The translations under genes were made by a program, and so were the position numbers. Positions 24,701 through 36,555 of a stretch of 64,000 nt of DNA are shown here, piece by piece; positions within the stretch are counted from its first letter, which is position 1; the number at the start of each line of letters is the position of its first letter. This stretch comes from Porodaedalea pini (Eukaryota > Basidiomycota > Agaricomycetes > Hymenochaetales > Hymenochaetaceae): positions 248,001 through 312,000 of the forward strand of contig NBAY01000011.1 of NCBI GenBank assembly GCA_002794775.1, written 5' to 3'. The notes beneath the pieces are model-generated. The model was not told the origin of the DNA. It searched no databases and saw only the letters and a program-made list of their open reading frames with translations.

Positions 24701-25597
24701 TCCTATCTGGGGTAGCAAACTCTTCTCCATCGGATCAACTTGACTCTTTGCTAGAGAGTGCACATCCGTAGATTGTCCGAGCATTATTGTGCTCGACGAT
24801 GGATTGCCGTAAGCCGTGAGCCATTCTAGCAGGATGCGATCTTCCAATAGGGATGCTTTGCAGTTTGTCCAGACAGGAAGCATTGAGTCGACAGTGGGCC
24901 GAGCGAGATAAAGAAGGGGTCCAAAGCGTGAAGGCAATTGGACTTCGCTTACTACAGGTGTGTGCTGTTGGAGTTGTGGTGTGGCAGAGCGTGAAATCGA
25001 CGGTGAGGGTGGGGCAGAAGGATCATAACGAGAGCTTAGGAAAGAAGGACCCTCGTCCTTGGACTTTCCCTTCTTACCAAAGAGAGATATGAGGTTTCGG
25101 AAAGAATCGCGCAGAGGAGAGCGGCCCTTATCTTTGAGAGAAGAGAGTGGACGATCTGGAGGGAGATCAGGCAGAGGAAGGTCATGACGCATGGGTGAAG
25201 CGGTCGGTGTCTTGCTCGAAGAGCTGAGTGGACTGGGAGATATTGCTTCGTAGCGATTGATTAACTCTTTGGCAGAGCGGTTGCGGGTGGGCGTTATAGG
25301 GTCGCGATCGTCTGGCGGAAAATACGAGTCGATTGGTGTGTCTTCTTGAGCGTGGCCTCGCCCTGAAGTTCCAGTAGAACCAACACGACTTGGGGACACT
25401 CGCATCCTGTCTTGAGAAGGCATACGGACCCTGATGTTATCCGCTGACGCTGCAAGTGTTTTGGGTGCGTTGAGTCCATGATGCGATGGGTAGTCGATTG
25501 GCGTCGGTAGACTTATTGCAGAGTCGCGGTCCGTGCTCTCCCTCGTTAATGATGGTCTTGAGTCCACGGAGGCATTTCTTGAGGATAAGACTGACAT
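21712..25597 (-). CDS. PH-domain, Ser-rich, coiled-coil protein
   Basis: The start MSVLSSRNASVDSRPSLTRE at 25597 opens a first exon of nearly 900 codons; five or six small exons follow, to TAG at 21712-21714. The N-terminal 210 residues are Ser/Pro-rich. A pleckstrin-homology-like block spans about residues 225-345 (FGPLLYLARP, ASLLEDRILLEWLTAYG, DAYIFELTYPG, and the terminal helix TERSAWVSSIWDVLLIL with its conserved Trp). A second long Ser-rich stretch precedes C-terminal amphipathic helices (HPLIALIQDHAVQQY, LDELLEVHRSLQTS, GEVGRLQRERQMLEQQIADL) and a basic tail (TSRGRPLPVPR). PH domains bind phosphoinositides or proteins at membranes. The layout suits a cortical or polarity scaffold; the exact function is not known. 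Confidence 0.75.
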
Positions 25598-26140
25598 TGT
25601 GATAGTCTGTCTCGAAGACGTGCTTCGAGACTCGCAACGTTGATTGGACGTGCTCTAGAGGTGGCTGCCTGGCGTGACTGAGCTAACGCGATCCGTCACG
25701 GACCAGTTGAAAACCGTCAAACGGAGTGCATAGTACCATGTAGTAGTCGAGTCTGCGCGTCCAAGTCCCAACAATGAAGCATCTTCAAATCGTCTTCAAT
25801 GACTGGGTAGCGGATGAACAAGGATAAAAATGAATCACGCAGATAAGATAAGTGCAGAGCCTAATATAGCATGATGTAACACTCCACCGGTTCAGACTCC
25901 TACTCAACCATATCGTGATTCGGAGATGCTCAGGAAGATTGCTACTGTAAGTGCAACCATACTCAAGCTCATTCTTCATTGACTACAGTGTATACTCGTC
26001 TCTGAACTCAAGGCTTCCAATCAAGTCCCAACACGAGTCCAGATGTATGTCGGAGTCATACCTGTCGATTCATCTGCGTAGTCATTTTTCGTCTTCTTAG
26101 TTCGAGTCGGACTAGCCTTGTACGCCCTACGAAAAGAACT
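25598..26140. promoter_or_regulatory. Shared promoter region of two divergent genes
   Basis: 543 bp between the PH-protein start (minus) and the aminotransferase start (plus). I see no gene or clear core element. Confidence 0.45.
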
Positions 26141-27869
26141 ATGGCGTCTTCTTCCGAGAGTCTGCTGCAAATTGGAGATAAACACGTCACGAAGGGCATT
26201 GGCCGACTCACGGAGGCTATCATCGCGAAGGGCGAAGGCTCCTATCTCACTCTGCATGACGGTAGAAAAATGCTGGACTTTACGTGTGGTATTGGTGTCA
26301 CAAGCCTGGGTGAACTATGCCTATTCCTCGTGAAACTTTAAAAGGCGCTGATACTGGACGCGGTTAAGGACATTGTCATCCGAAGGTCAGTAGGGCGGCA
26401 GCAGAGCAGTGCATGTCGCTTGTGCATGGTCAAGTATGTTCTTCATTTCTGTATGAAATCTCTTGCTTTACACTGATGAAATCGCATCTAAAGGTTAGTA
26501 TCGCGTATCACGCCCCTTACTTGCAACTTATCGAGAAACTGCTTCCTGTGATGCCTGACCCTTCACTCGACTCCTTTTTCTTCTGGAACTCCGGTTCCGA
26601 AGCAGTTGAGGCCGCCGTCAAGATGGCGAGACTCTTCAGTGGTAGACAAAACGTAATCGTGATGCAAGGTTAGAGAGCAGTGGAGCGCATATTGTTACAA
26701 ACTCAAGATGGCTTCTAGGTGCCTATCATGGAAGAACATTTGGCGCTATGGCATTAACGAGGAGCAAAACCATCTACTTTGATGGCTCCGAGCCTTTAAT
26801 GGTAGGATACCTTTTTGAAGTATCAAGATATCAACTCAGCAGGTTTTGTTCTTTCGCATAGCCGGGCGTATTCCCTACGCCTTTTCCTTACTGGCACCAG
26901 CTCGGTCTTCCTCCGTCCACAAGTGAGGAAGAGCTTGTTAGTCGCTGTCTGTATCAGCTCGAGCTTCTTCTTTCCCAGCAAACGGCACCAAGCCGCACAG
27001 CAGCAATTCTTATTGAACCGGTCATCGGCGAGGGAGGTTACGTCGCTGCGCCCGCATCCTATCTCAAGGGCTTGCGTGAGATTGCCGACAAGAATGGCAT
27101 CATACTGATCTTTGATGAGGTGCAAAGCGGGTTTGGAAGGACCGGAAAGTATTTTGCTACTGAGTACAGCGGTGTCAGGCCCGACATGTTGGTCATGGCC
27201 AAGGTCGGATATCTTCGTGATGTCAAACGGCCTTAGCTAACAACAATCGCAGGGCATCGCGAACGGTTTCCCGCTGAGCGGCGTCGTTACTCGCAAGGAG
27301 TTGACTGACAAGCTGAAACCTGGATCTATGGTATGTTTCTCTACAGATTACAGAAAGAAAATGAACTTAAAGAACATACAGGGAGGTACGTATGCTGGTA
27401 ATGCGGTGGCATGCGCCGCAGGCGTGGCTTGTGCGGACGTTGTGAAAGAAGAGCGTGTCTTGGAGAATGCGCAGCAGAGGTAGGTTCTTACCATGCATAA
27501 GTCGAGAGGATTCCATAAACGTAAAGTGTTCACAGGTCGAAGGAACTCCTGTCTTCTCTGAATGACTTGCGTGCAAACTCGGCTGTGGGAAAGCACATTC
27601 TCGATATCCGTGGCCTGGGACTTATGATTGGCGTGGAATTTGCTTCGTCCTCGACACTCCCACACGATATTGCATATAGCGCGGACGCGCCGAAGGACAT
27701 GGCGAGCCGTGTAGCGAAAAAATGCATCGAGAAGGGAATGTACCTCCTGACGACGTCGATATACCAAGTCGTCCGATTTATCCCACCGCTCAACATTTCT
27801 CAGGAGGACCTCGCGAAGGGATGTCAGATTTTTGCGGAGGCGGTTAAAGAGGTCGTGCGCGAAGGCTGA
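26141..27869 (+). CDS. Class-III PLP-dependent aminotransferase (4-aminobutyrate/ornithine type)
   Basis: Transfers an omega-amino group to 2-oxoglutarate using pyridoxal phosphate. The start is MASSSESLLQIGDKHVTKGI at 26141. Family motifs in order: LTLHDGRKMLDFTCGIGVTS, FFWNSGSEAVEAAVKMAR (cofactor phosphate loop), GAYHGRTFGAMALTRS, PAAILIEPVIGEGG-like ILIEPVIGEGGY, IFDEVQSGFGRTGKYF (cofactor-ring Asp), MAKGIANGFPLSGVV with the Schiff-base Lys, GGTYAGNAVACAAG and the C-terminal RFIPPLNISQEDL region. About seven introns. Without alignment I cannot choose between GABA and ornithine/acetylornithine substrates; the EPVIGEGGY wording favours the GABA type. No N-terminal mitochondrial signal is obvious. 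Confidence 0.88.
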
Positions 27870-28327
27870 GTCTAGTGGGAATTCATAAAAAAGCTGGAAC
27901 ATTTTGCTTCTGTAGTCTAACATTGTGTGTACGCGGAGGTTGTAGATACTAAGCATTAACTAGTGGAGTGCGACTGCGCAAACGCTGAGAATTGATATTC
28001 CCCTTGATTCGACGTTTATGTTCGCACCATGGGTTTGGCTCGTGCATGCCGTGGATGTGACGTGTGCCGCGCTGGGCCTGAGAGCTTGTTACTAGTACTA
28101 GTACTAGCTAGCTAACGCCTCACCCTGGGTGGGCCTCAACAGTGTCCGCATCTCTTCTTCTCCCTTCAAGTCGAGTGACTGCGCGACGAGAACGACGACG
28201 GCCCCTGCGCCGATATCCAACGCAGCTCCGTACATCGATCGGAGCGCCCTGATTTCCGGGTTCGGCGCTGATCGCTTGTGGTTACCTCGAGTCCTACTGT
28301 ATATCAGCGCAAGTGAGGCAGACAGTG
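27870..28327. other. Intergenic region with ACTAGT microrepeat
   Basis: Contains a short array of CTAGTA units (about 28091-28111) but no gene that I can support. Confidence 0.5.
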
Positions 28328-30563
28328 ATGTCCGCAGTACAGCGCCTCGTGTTCATACTCGGATGGTTCGCGTTGCTGGGTCGGGCATACATCCCCGCTG
28401 TGCCAACAAATAATAGCGCGGCGGTTCAGGCGGGCGTGAACGAGAGCGACACGTCCATGCTAGAGCTCCAATGGTATGTCCCAGCCCGCGTTGTTGCCCT
28501 AGTTCCTCGTAGAAGCGTATTGGTCTAACAGTTCGACATGCTCAGGTACCCCAACGCGTAAGCAGTCTGCTGTTCCCTTTAGTCGGGGATGGGATTGCAT
28601 TGACTGTATATCTTGCAGTTCTTTTTCGCAGACCGTGTCATATCAGTTGGTCGGAGCGGACAGTACGGGTATAAACAAAGTACGTTGAAAGTTTTGCTAA
28701 TTGCCCTTTAGGACAGCACTTATCTGACTTGCGATATAGGGTGCTCTCGTCCATTTCTCCGAGCAAAATGACACGAACGAAACCAGTGCGTACTGCATTT
28801 TATGATGCTCTACTCAGATTCCCAAATAGTTTTCACCCGCATAGCTACGACGCCGTGGATCGCGTTTGTCTCTTGTGATACTAATGGATCCGTCTTCTCG
28901 CTGGAAGATGATGTCTTCACGCTGGCTCGCGATCGGGGTGCTGTCGCTGCCGTACGTTCAGTTATTTATGCCTCTTTAAACGCTGTAGCTGATATTTCGT
29001 CTAGTTATTATATTCCGAGTGGTCGGAAGCATGCATAATAAACTCTGAGTATGCAGACCCTGCGACGTTCGACCAAGTCTTCGATATTTTCTCCACGAAA
29101 TCACTCGTAACCGCTCGGTGCGCTGTTTTTATGCTTAACCATATTGACTTAAAATTGATCTTATCGTGATTCTTTCGTAGTACGGTCGAGAACGCGTTTA
29201 CGAATGTGAATCAGACGCTGTACGGCACGTACAACGGGTCGATGCTGAATAGTACTTTCGATAGTATCAACAATAGTATATCGACCGGAGACGTCTCGGC
29301 TGGCTATCTCGTTGCAACGCTGACAGCGGCGAACGCATCTATACCAGAGAGCGGGGGCAATTCCGGCTCAGGCTCGTCGAACTCCAGTTCTAGTGGCGGT
29401 GGTGGCACGGACCTTGCAATGTGAGCTTCATGGAGCTCAACTTATTTAGAAATGAATGGACGACTGACATCGCTTTGAACAGGATCGTACTCTACGTAAT
29501 TACTGGAGCGGTATCGGTCCTGTTCTGTGTCGTGATCTTGTCTGGAGTCAGTTATTCACACTTTTGTCTCCTCATTCTTTGTGTTCATTGTCTTTCTGCC
29601 ACTCAGGCCATTCGTGCAATTCGACATCCCGAGCGCTACGGCCCTAGGCGGGCTAATCCATCGATGGGCGAGTACGGCCAAAGTCAAAGTCGCGCTCGTG
29701 GACTTACGCGGGCAATCCTCGATACATTCCCGGTCATAAAGTTCAGTCGCATGCCAAATACTCAGAGGACCTTCGGAGAGCATCTTGCTGCTCCAAAGCC
29801 ATCAGACATCGAATCCGGTTCGGAGGGTGAAGCAGCTTTGGAGATGGCTGAATTACCCGCCGAGAGAGAAGCACCTTCTGAGGCTGCGAATACTCCTGCC
29901 CAAAGGACAACGGCCCCGCTCGTGCTTTCCGATTTACCCCTGAATAACGCTGAAACTGAGGGCGTGAATTCGCCAGGGGCTGGTCCCTCTTCGCCTGCTG
30001 TTGCTGGTCATGTCGCTGCACCCGACGGTCATCTGACGGCGTCGCCTACTGCACGTACACCGACAACTGCAGAGATGGGTGCGGAGAATCCCAACGTCAT
30101 GCCGGAGGCCATTGGGCGTGAGACTTGCCCGATCTGTATCATTGACTTTGAGGAGGGCGACGACATTCGAGTGCTGCCGTGTGAAGGAAAGCACGTCTTC
30201 CACCAGGCTTGCGTTGACCAATGGCTGCTGGAGCTCTCGAGTAGCTGCCCAATATGTCGTCACGGTAAGCACTCATTCCCTTTATCCGTGATGTGAAGAA
30301 AAGACACTTATAAGCAACTTTGTTGTGGTTTAGACTTCCATGCATTGGAAGAGATGATCGCCAGTGGCGACGGGACGCGCGAGGAGCACGGCGACACGCA
30401 AGAGCGACGCGGTTCGCACATGGGAGCGCGATTCTCGCGATACCTCCGTTTCGCACGTGGGCGGCGGGGTCACCATAGCCATCGCCAGTGGGGCAACCGA
30501 GATAGTATCACGGAAGACCCCACAGATCCGCCGATGCCTATGGCTCGTGATACAACCTTGTAG
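28328..30563 (+). CDS. Membrane-anchored RING-H2 protein (PA-TM-RING-like E3 ubiquitin ligase)
   Basis: The start [20 protein letters not shown] is a signal peptide. The lumenal part has several N-glycosylation sites (NNS, NES, NDT, NQT, NGS, NST) and a PA-like segment ([11 protein letters not shown], then [10 protein letters not shown]...[10 protein letters not shown]). A Gly/Ser linker precedes one membrane helix ([21 protein letters not shown], about 29481-29550). The cytosolic tail carries a full C3H2C3 [35 protein letters not shown]...CPICRH (about 30126-30264). A final exon is basic. This is the layout of RNF13/GRAIL-type ligases of endosomal and vacuolar membranes. At least eight introns. 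Confidence 0.85.
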
Positions 30564-30881
30564 TTTTACCATGCCTCTGCTTATGAGCCCACTCGTCTGT
30601 GAGGCATTTTTATCGCGTCTTGCTTTGGCTTATAGACTCCCCATGCATATATATACTCGCTCATGATTTTGAATTCTACTTTGTGCGGATGCTACGATTA
30701 AAGGACAGTATGTATTGTAATGTGTAACTTCTGCGCTGCATGAATTTGCTGCCAAATAGTGTTGCGGTGGTGCGTTCACAGTTTCAAGTTAATGTATTAT
30801 GTTCTTGGTATCATATAAAAGTACAGGTTATATGGCTCCAATTCTACTTCATATCGATTATATTTCATAAATGCGAGCCTA
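30564..30881. other. Convergent 3' region, no gene seen
   Basis: 318 bp between two converging stop codons, AT-rich, probably terminators of both flanking genes. Confidence 0.5.
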
Positions 30882-31316
30882 TCAGTGCTTGTTGCCCATT
30901 CCGAGCGTGTTCTTAGTCTTGTCCATGAACGATTGCTAGAAGAAGAAACCCGAAGTCAATATCAGAAGGCCTTCACGAACCGCATGCATAACTTACATCA
31001 TTGTTATTCGAGTTGCTGGAGAACGTGTCTCCGACCTTCTGCGAGGTGGATTTCTCGCTCTGCAAGAATATTAGCACAGATCATAACTAGGCAAGTAAGA
31101 TGAAAGTACCTGGGGCTGAGCAGACGAAGCGAGCGAGTCGGCGTTGCCCTTAAACTTGTCACCAACGTGCTCGCTGGTCGACTTCTCGGAGTCGGGCTTA
31201 AGGAAAGAAAACAAAAGTTATTAGCTATGGCGGGCGCTGTCACAAAGACATTAGAGGCATACCTTCATCTTCGCCTCAGCGCGGTCGGTGAATCCCCAGC
31301 GTGCGTTGTCAGACAT
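30882..31316 (-). CDS. hsp12: HSP12/HSP9-family small stress protein
   Basis: A four-exon gene of about 85 residues. Exon 1 is MSDNARWGFTDRAEAKMK, exon 2 starts PDSEKSTSEHVGDKFKG, exon 3 starts SEKSTSQKVGD, and exon 4 is QSFMDKTKNTLGMGNKH with TGA at 30884-30882. The pattern SDxxRxxFTD..PDSEKST is the signature of the Hsp12 family: hydrophilic, Lys/Ser-rich, membrane-protective proteins made in heat, osmotic and stationary-phase stress. All three introns are phase 0, and the first two sit after ..K and ..PQ. A TATA box lies about 100 bp upstream. Two further minus-strand genes beyond the transposon nest share this intron plan. Confidence 0.88.
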
Positions 31317-31411
31317 GATGAGATTTGACTATAGGTGAGAGTTATTAGGTGAGCTCGGATTCGTGAGTTGGCTGTGATGATTGTTGACGATATACGGCCT
31401 TGCAGAATGCG

Positions 31412-31418
31412 CTTTATA
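31412..31418 (-). promoter_or_regulatory. TATA box of the HSP12-like gene
   Basis: TATAAAG on the minus strand, about 96-102 nt before the ATG. The two related genes at 60027 and 61062 also have TATAAA-type boxes at 70-130 nt. Confidence 0.55.
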
Positions 31419-31838
31419 TTCGGGGGTGAGCAGCTGAAGGAGCCACTACTGACGATGGCAATGACGATTCAGCTGGAGATGCCGCGCTGAAGTCGAGCTC
31501 TAGACTACAGATCTAGATACCACGGAAAGGCAAGTGGGGTTCCGTGGGGCCACGACTCGGCCATATTATTATGACGGACATCTTTGTTCAGCGCCCGCGT
31601 TGGCCATCCGAACTTCCGAAGGGAGTAAGGTTGAGCTGGATAACACGTATGCAGAGCAACTTAACAAAAGGAGCGTACAACTACAGTGCAGAGCGCCACC
31701 TTGCATCAACTCTACCCGGCCTGCAGTTTTGAGTTTGAGAGTCCAAGAATTTTTTTTCTGTAATAGAAGTAAGGAAGATAATCGTCAATCCTCACTTTTT
31801 GGCTTTCCCATCAATTTGTTTCAAATTTTCCTGGAAAT

Positions 31839-31878
31839 CCCCCCCCCCCCCCCCCCCAAAAAAAAAAAAAAAAAAAAA
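31839..31878. repeat. C19-A21 homopolymer junction
   Basis: Nineteen C followed directly by twenty-one A. It could be the tail of an old retroposed sequence or an assembly-prone low-complexity tract. Confidence 0.6.
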
Positions 31879-32992
31879 TAGGGGCTGAACTTGCAAGGCC
31901 ATGTTGCCCCACCTAGACTCTTAGCTATGTGCCAATGCCTCTGAAGGGCATAAAGTCAAGACAAGCCAGGGCAAAAACAGTTGCCGCCGGCATGGCCTTT
32001 ACTAGGAATAATCAGGAACCTCCAGAAATGCTGGCAGTACATGGATTCTACAGGTTCAGCTTTCTCTTTTTTTGCAGATCTCTCAAAGTAAATTTAAAAA
32101 TAGGAAGGGACATGATTTCCTACTGGCTGCTAGGGCTGTGAAGAAATACAAGCCTCACTGCCAGATTCCTGAGAGTGCAGAGGTATGGGCGGCCCTCAAA
32201 TGGCTGAAGAAATAAATATGATTGATGTTCATCTTATGTAAAATCGCCTTTCTTGGACATCTTGGTAATAAATAAAATAATTTTTATTTATTTAAATATT
32301 CTGTTTCAAATCTTGGGACCAAAAAATTCCCCCCCCTTAGAAATAAAATATTTCACTCCACAAGTTCTGTAGTATAACACTATAGCTACCTATACATGCA
32401 ATTACAAGGCTAAACGACATAATTTGAGGGACTAGATACAGTTGGGAGTTGACGCGTTTTGAGTTGTTGGGTCATGCTGCTCTGCACTGTAGACAGAATG
32501 TCCCGAGCCAGATCACGAGATGTTTGAGGAACTGAGAAGAGTACTATATGTAGTAGAACTGGAACTTGAAGCCTTTTTTAATATTGATTGAATGACAAGA
32601 ATGCGTGGTGTTCAAATAATGAATCACATGATCATAGAACGCGTCATGACACGTCATGCCTTCATACTATTATCGTAGCGGAATTAATATTGTTTCAGAT
32701 GGGTTCGCTCAGGACGAATTAATATTTATGCATAACGATCCATATGGAACTGCGGTACGATGTAAGGATTTGATGCATTCTTCCTTATCATTCTTCAAAT
32801 TTTTTTACATCTGTCGCAGGGATAATTTGAGTTGTTGAAAGGCCCACACATGCGCAGTCTTTTATGAAGCCTTTCTTTCAGGTGGAGCACAAAATGACGA
32901 TCAAAATCAGAGGTTTGCACAACAGTGCTCAAGCTTGTACAGTTTTGTCACTGCTTTTCAGAAGGTCGATCCAAAAAACTGCTGCCCGGTGC
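31879..32992. other. AT-rich non-coding flank of the DNA transposon
   Basis: No confident gene. A segment at about 32100-32213 can be read as KYKPHCQIPESAEVWAALKW, ending in a stop. It looks like an old coding relic, but I do not recognise the family. The composition differs from the host genes and resembles 58184-59430 on the far side, so both may be one older repeat into which the transposon inserted. Confidence 0.35.
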
Positions 32993-33000
32993 ACCTAGAC
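32993..33000. repeat. Left 8-bp target-site duplication of transposon D
   Basis: ACCTAGAC, repeated exactly at 58176-58183. Confidence 0.85.
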
Positions 33001-33036
33001 AGGACCCCTGGTAATCTGTACAAATGCCTGATCTGA

Positions 33037-33177
33037 ATCTGGATAATTTTGGCCAAAATTTGAGCTTGAGGCCTAAGGAAATCCGGATAAGTTTGGTCAA
33101 AAATTGGCCGAAGGCCTGAGAAAAAATCCGGATAAGGACTGGTCGGTGAACTCTGAGGCCTGATCCAATCCGGATAA
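33037..33177 (+). repeat. Left subterminal repeats of transposon D
   Basis: ATCTGGATAA at 33037 and ATCCGGATAA at 33081, 33126 and 33168, several preceded by GGCCTRA. Such repeats usually bind the transposase. Confidence 0.75.
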
Positions 33178-35073
33178 CAGACTGTTGTCTGTGTTATTGC
33201 ATAATAAACAAATAAAGTTATTTCTATTTATGGAATGCTATCTCACACAATCCAATGTCAAGACCCACGCACGCGGGTGAAGACATTTACATTATTTTCA
33301 GCTGTTAAATAGTCACAAAGGACACTTTAAGAGCACCATATGGGGGTATATGGTCACCTGATGACCTCTAGATAGGCATTTTCAGTTTAAATTTTTGTTC
33401 AAATCTTAATGCCAAATGCTTATGGGGATAATGCTTATAGGACCCTGAATTCTCTGCCTACCGAGTTTGGTGGATCAAAAATTCAATGCTTATATAAGGT
33501 AGCTTATACATATGTTCAACTGTATTACAAGAATTATTATTATAATCAATACAAATGGAGTACTGTGGGAGTAATTTCCCATGTATAATCATCATAGTAT
33601 CAAATCTACGATTCAGTTCATTGATTTAGAGGAAAAATGTAACAACAAAAATTTAACATGTTACCAAGCATACCTGAACCACCCGACTACTTGCTATCTT
33701 CAAGCACATTATTAACAGCATGATGGACATCGACGAATGGCAAGATGAAGACTGGATTGCTCAAGGTCTCAGTTATTCATCATTTGAGACACGGCCCGTC
33801 GTACAAAAACAAAGAAACTTATGTCTTTCGATACCTGCAATTTTTGACCAGAAGAGACCGCATGCCAACCTTTCTATCAAGGCTCTGCTGCACTGTCTGG
33901 AGCGCATTTCACAGGGAGATGCAGTGCCAATGGTAACTGGGAAGGAGTTCATCAGTCCAGAAGCTCCAAACACAGGCCTTGAAACACTTTTCGAGGCCTG
34001 TGTTCTTCCATCAAACACCACTCTAAATGAAATGCAGAAGGAATTTGGTCAGCTGTGGTTTGATGGGAAAGCAAATTCAATAAAAGATTGGACCGACCCA
34101 AATATTCGATACCCTCTCGCAGCATTAACGGTGTGTTGTGAGTTTGCACGAGCAAATGAGACCTGTGTGGAATAGGTACGTGCAACGGCCTGGATGAATT
34201 GTGGAAAGCGCACGCCTGGTCTTTTGGCCACAATAGCTTTGACGCAGAAGCTTATGTTTACATTTGAATGGGACTCACAGCTTTGCACAATTGAAATGAC
34301 TGTCCCAACAAATGACCTAGTTCAGATGCTTGGTGACACGTGGATGACTACCAGCCATATAGAAATGTTGATGCAAATACTCTCCAATCGTCTCGAGCGT
34401 GAGTACGAATATTGCGATGCCATTATCGCTTCCTGTTATTTTCAGCAGTACGTTCAGAATGCATTTCGTGCACAGAAGGAGGAAACCCAACATACTATAC
34501 CCCTACTTGAGCAATACCAGCAAGACTTCATCAGCAGGAGAAAACATCAGCTTTTTTTTGTTGGGCATGTAAACGGGAATCACTGGGTCGCATGGAAGTT
34601 TGATTATAAAGAAGGAATCCTGGGACACGGTGAGCAGATCTAGCGTAAATATTATGAACCTATACTTACAGTAAACATGTATAGGAGATTCTCTCAATCT
34701 TCCTGAAAGCGCAATGCTACCACTCAAAAATTGCTTGCTTTGGTGGATTAGAACAATTTACAAGGGTGAACAAGAATGCACTTACAAAGCCAATATACTC
34801 GCACACAGCAAGCAAGGCAATGATTCATTTTCTTGCGGAATAATTGCATATAATACCATTGTGCATGAGCTTTTTGGCAAATATCTCTGGATGACTGATA
34901 ACCGTAAACAGTATCACATTGAATGCTTCAATGCGATTGTAATGCAACATAACAAACGTGTGAGTAATGTTTTCGCCACCTGAAGGAACAGAAACTCACC
35001 GCTGTGGTTACAGCGAACCAACCGAGACACCTCCCACCCTGTTGCCGAACGAAGTTATCCAGCCTCTCCCATA

Positions 35074-35400
35074 TGTCAAGACGCTCCGCATGGACAAGGA
35101 CCCAAGATTCTGCTTGATTCTTATCGAGTTGTGAATTTGCCATCTCTGAAGGTCCAGGGCAATGCGGTAAAGCACTCTGCTGGCGAACGAAGTTGTCAAG
35201 ATGCTCCGCATGGACAAGGACCCAAAATTCCACTTGATTCTTATCGAGTTGCGAATTCGCCATCTCCGAAGGTCCAGGGCAATGCGGTAAAGCACTCTGC
35301 TGGCGAACAAAGTTGTCAAGACACTCCGCAAGGACATGGACTCAAAATTCCGCCTGATTCTTATCAAGTTGCAGAGAAGGTCCAGGGAAATGCAGACCAG
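35074..35400 (+). repeat. 120-bp coding tandem repeat (about 2.7 units)
   Basis: Units start at 35074, 35194 and 35314 (TGTCAAGAYGCTCCGCATGG-like), exactly 120 bp apart, so the 40-codon frame is kept. The third unit is shortened and more diverged. Confidence 0.85.
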
Positions 35401-35443
35401 AGTATTGTAGACATACCGTACAAGCCAGACATAGAGCTTGGAG

Positions 35444-35448
35444 GAGAC
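35444..35448. repeat. Left 5-bp target-site duplication of LTR element A
   Basis: GAGAC, repeated at 53312-53316. Confidence 0.8.
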
Positions 35449-35892
35449 TGTCATGGACGCTTTTTAAATTATCTTATCTTATCATTTTCTCTTATCTTAT
35501 CTTATCATATCATATCCATCCATCACTAATCACGCTTATTCCTGCTTACTCATTATTCATTACGCTCCTTCTCGCACTATCCTTACTCGCTGACCGATCC
35601 TATGATTTCATTATTCTATGAAGTTCCACGACGTTCTATCATCTATCCTTATGTAGTAGTTAATTCCCTGGTCCGTGCGCAGCCGCTGAAGGGTATATAA
35701 GTAGGTAGTCCTCCTGTACTTATCCCCTAGTTTCGACCTGGTCAATTCTACCTGGCTACGTCCAGAAGCTGCTCCTTATCTCCGCGCTGTGTCAGTTCCC
35801 CTGCCCCACTGCTCTCTCTTGTCTCCCTCCTCCTCTGACTGAGTTCCGCGTGACCCGGCTACCATTTGTGTACCCGTAGTCCGTCGCTGACA
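35449..35892 (+). repeat. 5' LTR of element A
   Basis: Starts TGTCATGGACGC and ends CGTCGCTGACA. TATA box TATATAA at 35694-35700; AGTTTCGACCT at 35729-35739, about 35 nt downstream, probably marks the RNA 5' end. It differs from the 3' LTR at two positions I could find. Confidence 0.92.
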
Positions 35893-35894
35893 CA

Positions 35895-35905
35895 AGGTCG
35901 AAACT
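35895..35905 (+). promoter_or_regulatory. Self-complementary primer-binding site of element A
   Basis: AGGTCGAAACT, two bases after the LTR, is the exact reverse complement of AGTTTCGACCT at 35729-35739 near the expected start of the transcript. This matches the Tf1/sushi mode, in which the RNA primes itself rather than using a tRNA. Confidence 0.7.
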
Positions 35906-36555
35906 TACCCCTACCGCCTCGCGCATTCTCAGTCACCAACGCCAAGCTGGCTCTGAACGTTCGCATCTCCTACCGACAGCAATCTCTTTACCGCGCTACC
36001 ATCTATACCTTCACCTGTACCCCGCAAATCACTCTCACCATCGAACTCTTCCTACTATCTATCATCATCACTCTCAACCCTCATCTCGTCCAACAAACTC
36101 AAAACCGACCACTACCTGTCCGTAACCCCGAACTCTAGACCAACATTCTCATCCGACGCGTCCAACGACTTGGACTGCGACCCCGACTACGATCGCTTCG
36201 ACCCACACCTATTCTTAGATCGATCTCACATGCATCGATCAGGCCGATACGTCGTTAATTCCTTACCTTCATTATTAAACTCACTCGTTTCACAACCCGC
36301 CGTCCTCTTTCTATTCGATCAACTAGCGCTCGTTTGAGAGGGGGTAACGTTGAGTCCGACCCACTCGAGAGTAGCTACCAGGCCTTGGGGGTGATCTTCG
36401 GAAAGGTCCCTTGGCGCCCGTTGGAGTCTTCACAGAGGAAGATCCGGGTTTGATCAGCAAGTGAAAGTCGACCACCACATCCGGAATTTTGTTACAGCGC
36501 TCAATCAGACCCGCAGGCGTCCGCACCACCTGTCGGCTGGCAGTGTTGTCTCTGA

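Larger units (their letters stand above)
33720..35448 (+). pseudogene. Transposon D protein, 5' part: Ulp1-like cysteine protease and 40-aa repeats
   Basis: The start MMDIDEWQDEDWIAQGLSY at 33720 follows the left end region. The C48/Ulp1-like catalytic elements appear in order: His in VGHVNGNHWVAWKF (about 34560-34600), Asp in GDSLNLPES just after a short intron (about 34684) and Cys in GNDSFSCGIIAYN (about 34820-34860) with an upstream Gln. An in-frame TAG at 34173 interrupts an otherwise continuous frame. A tandemly repeated 40-residue segment (VQGNAVKHSAGE..) occupies 35074-35400. LTR element A breaks the gene after GGD; sense resumes in the same frame at 53317. Ulp1-like proteases cleave SUMO-type modifiers; in transposons the role is uncertain. 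Confidence 0.75.

Noticed and set aside
31534..31881. Open frame ending in poly-Pro/poly-Lys
   Set aside because: The end is translation of the C19-A21 tract; the rest lies in the HSP12-like promoter flank.
35131..35529. C-terminal end of the transposon D protein at 35529
   Set aside because: The last residues come from the element A LTR; the D frame resumes at 53317.
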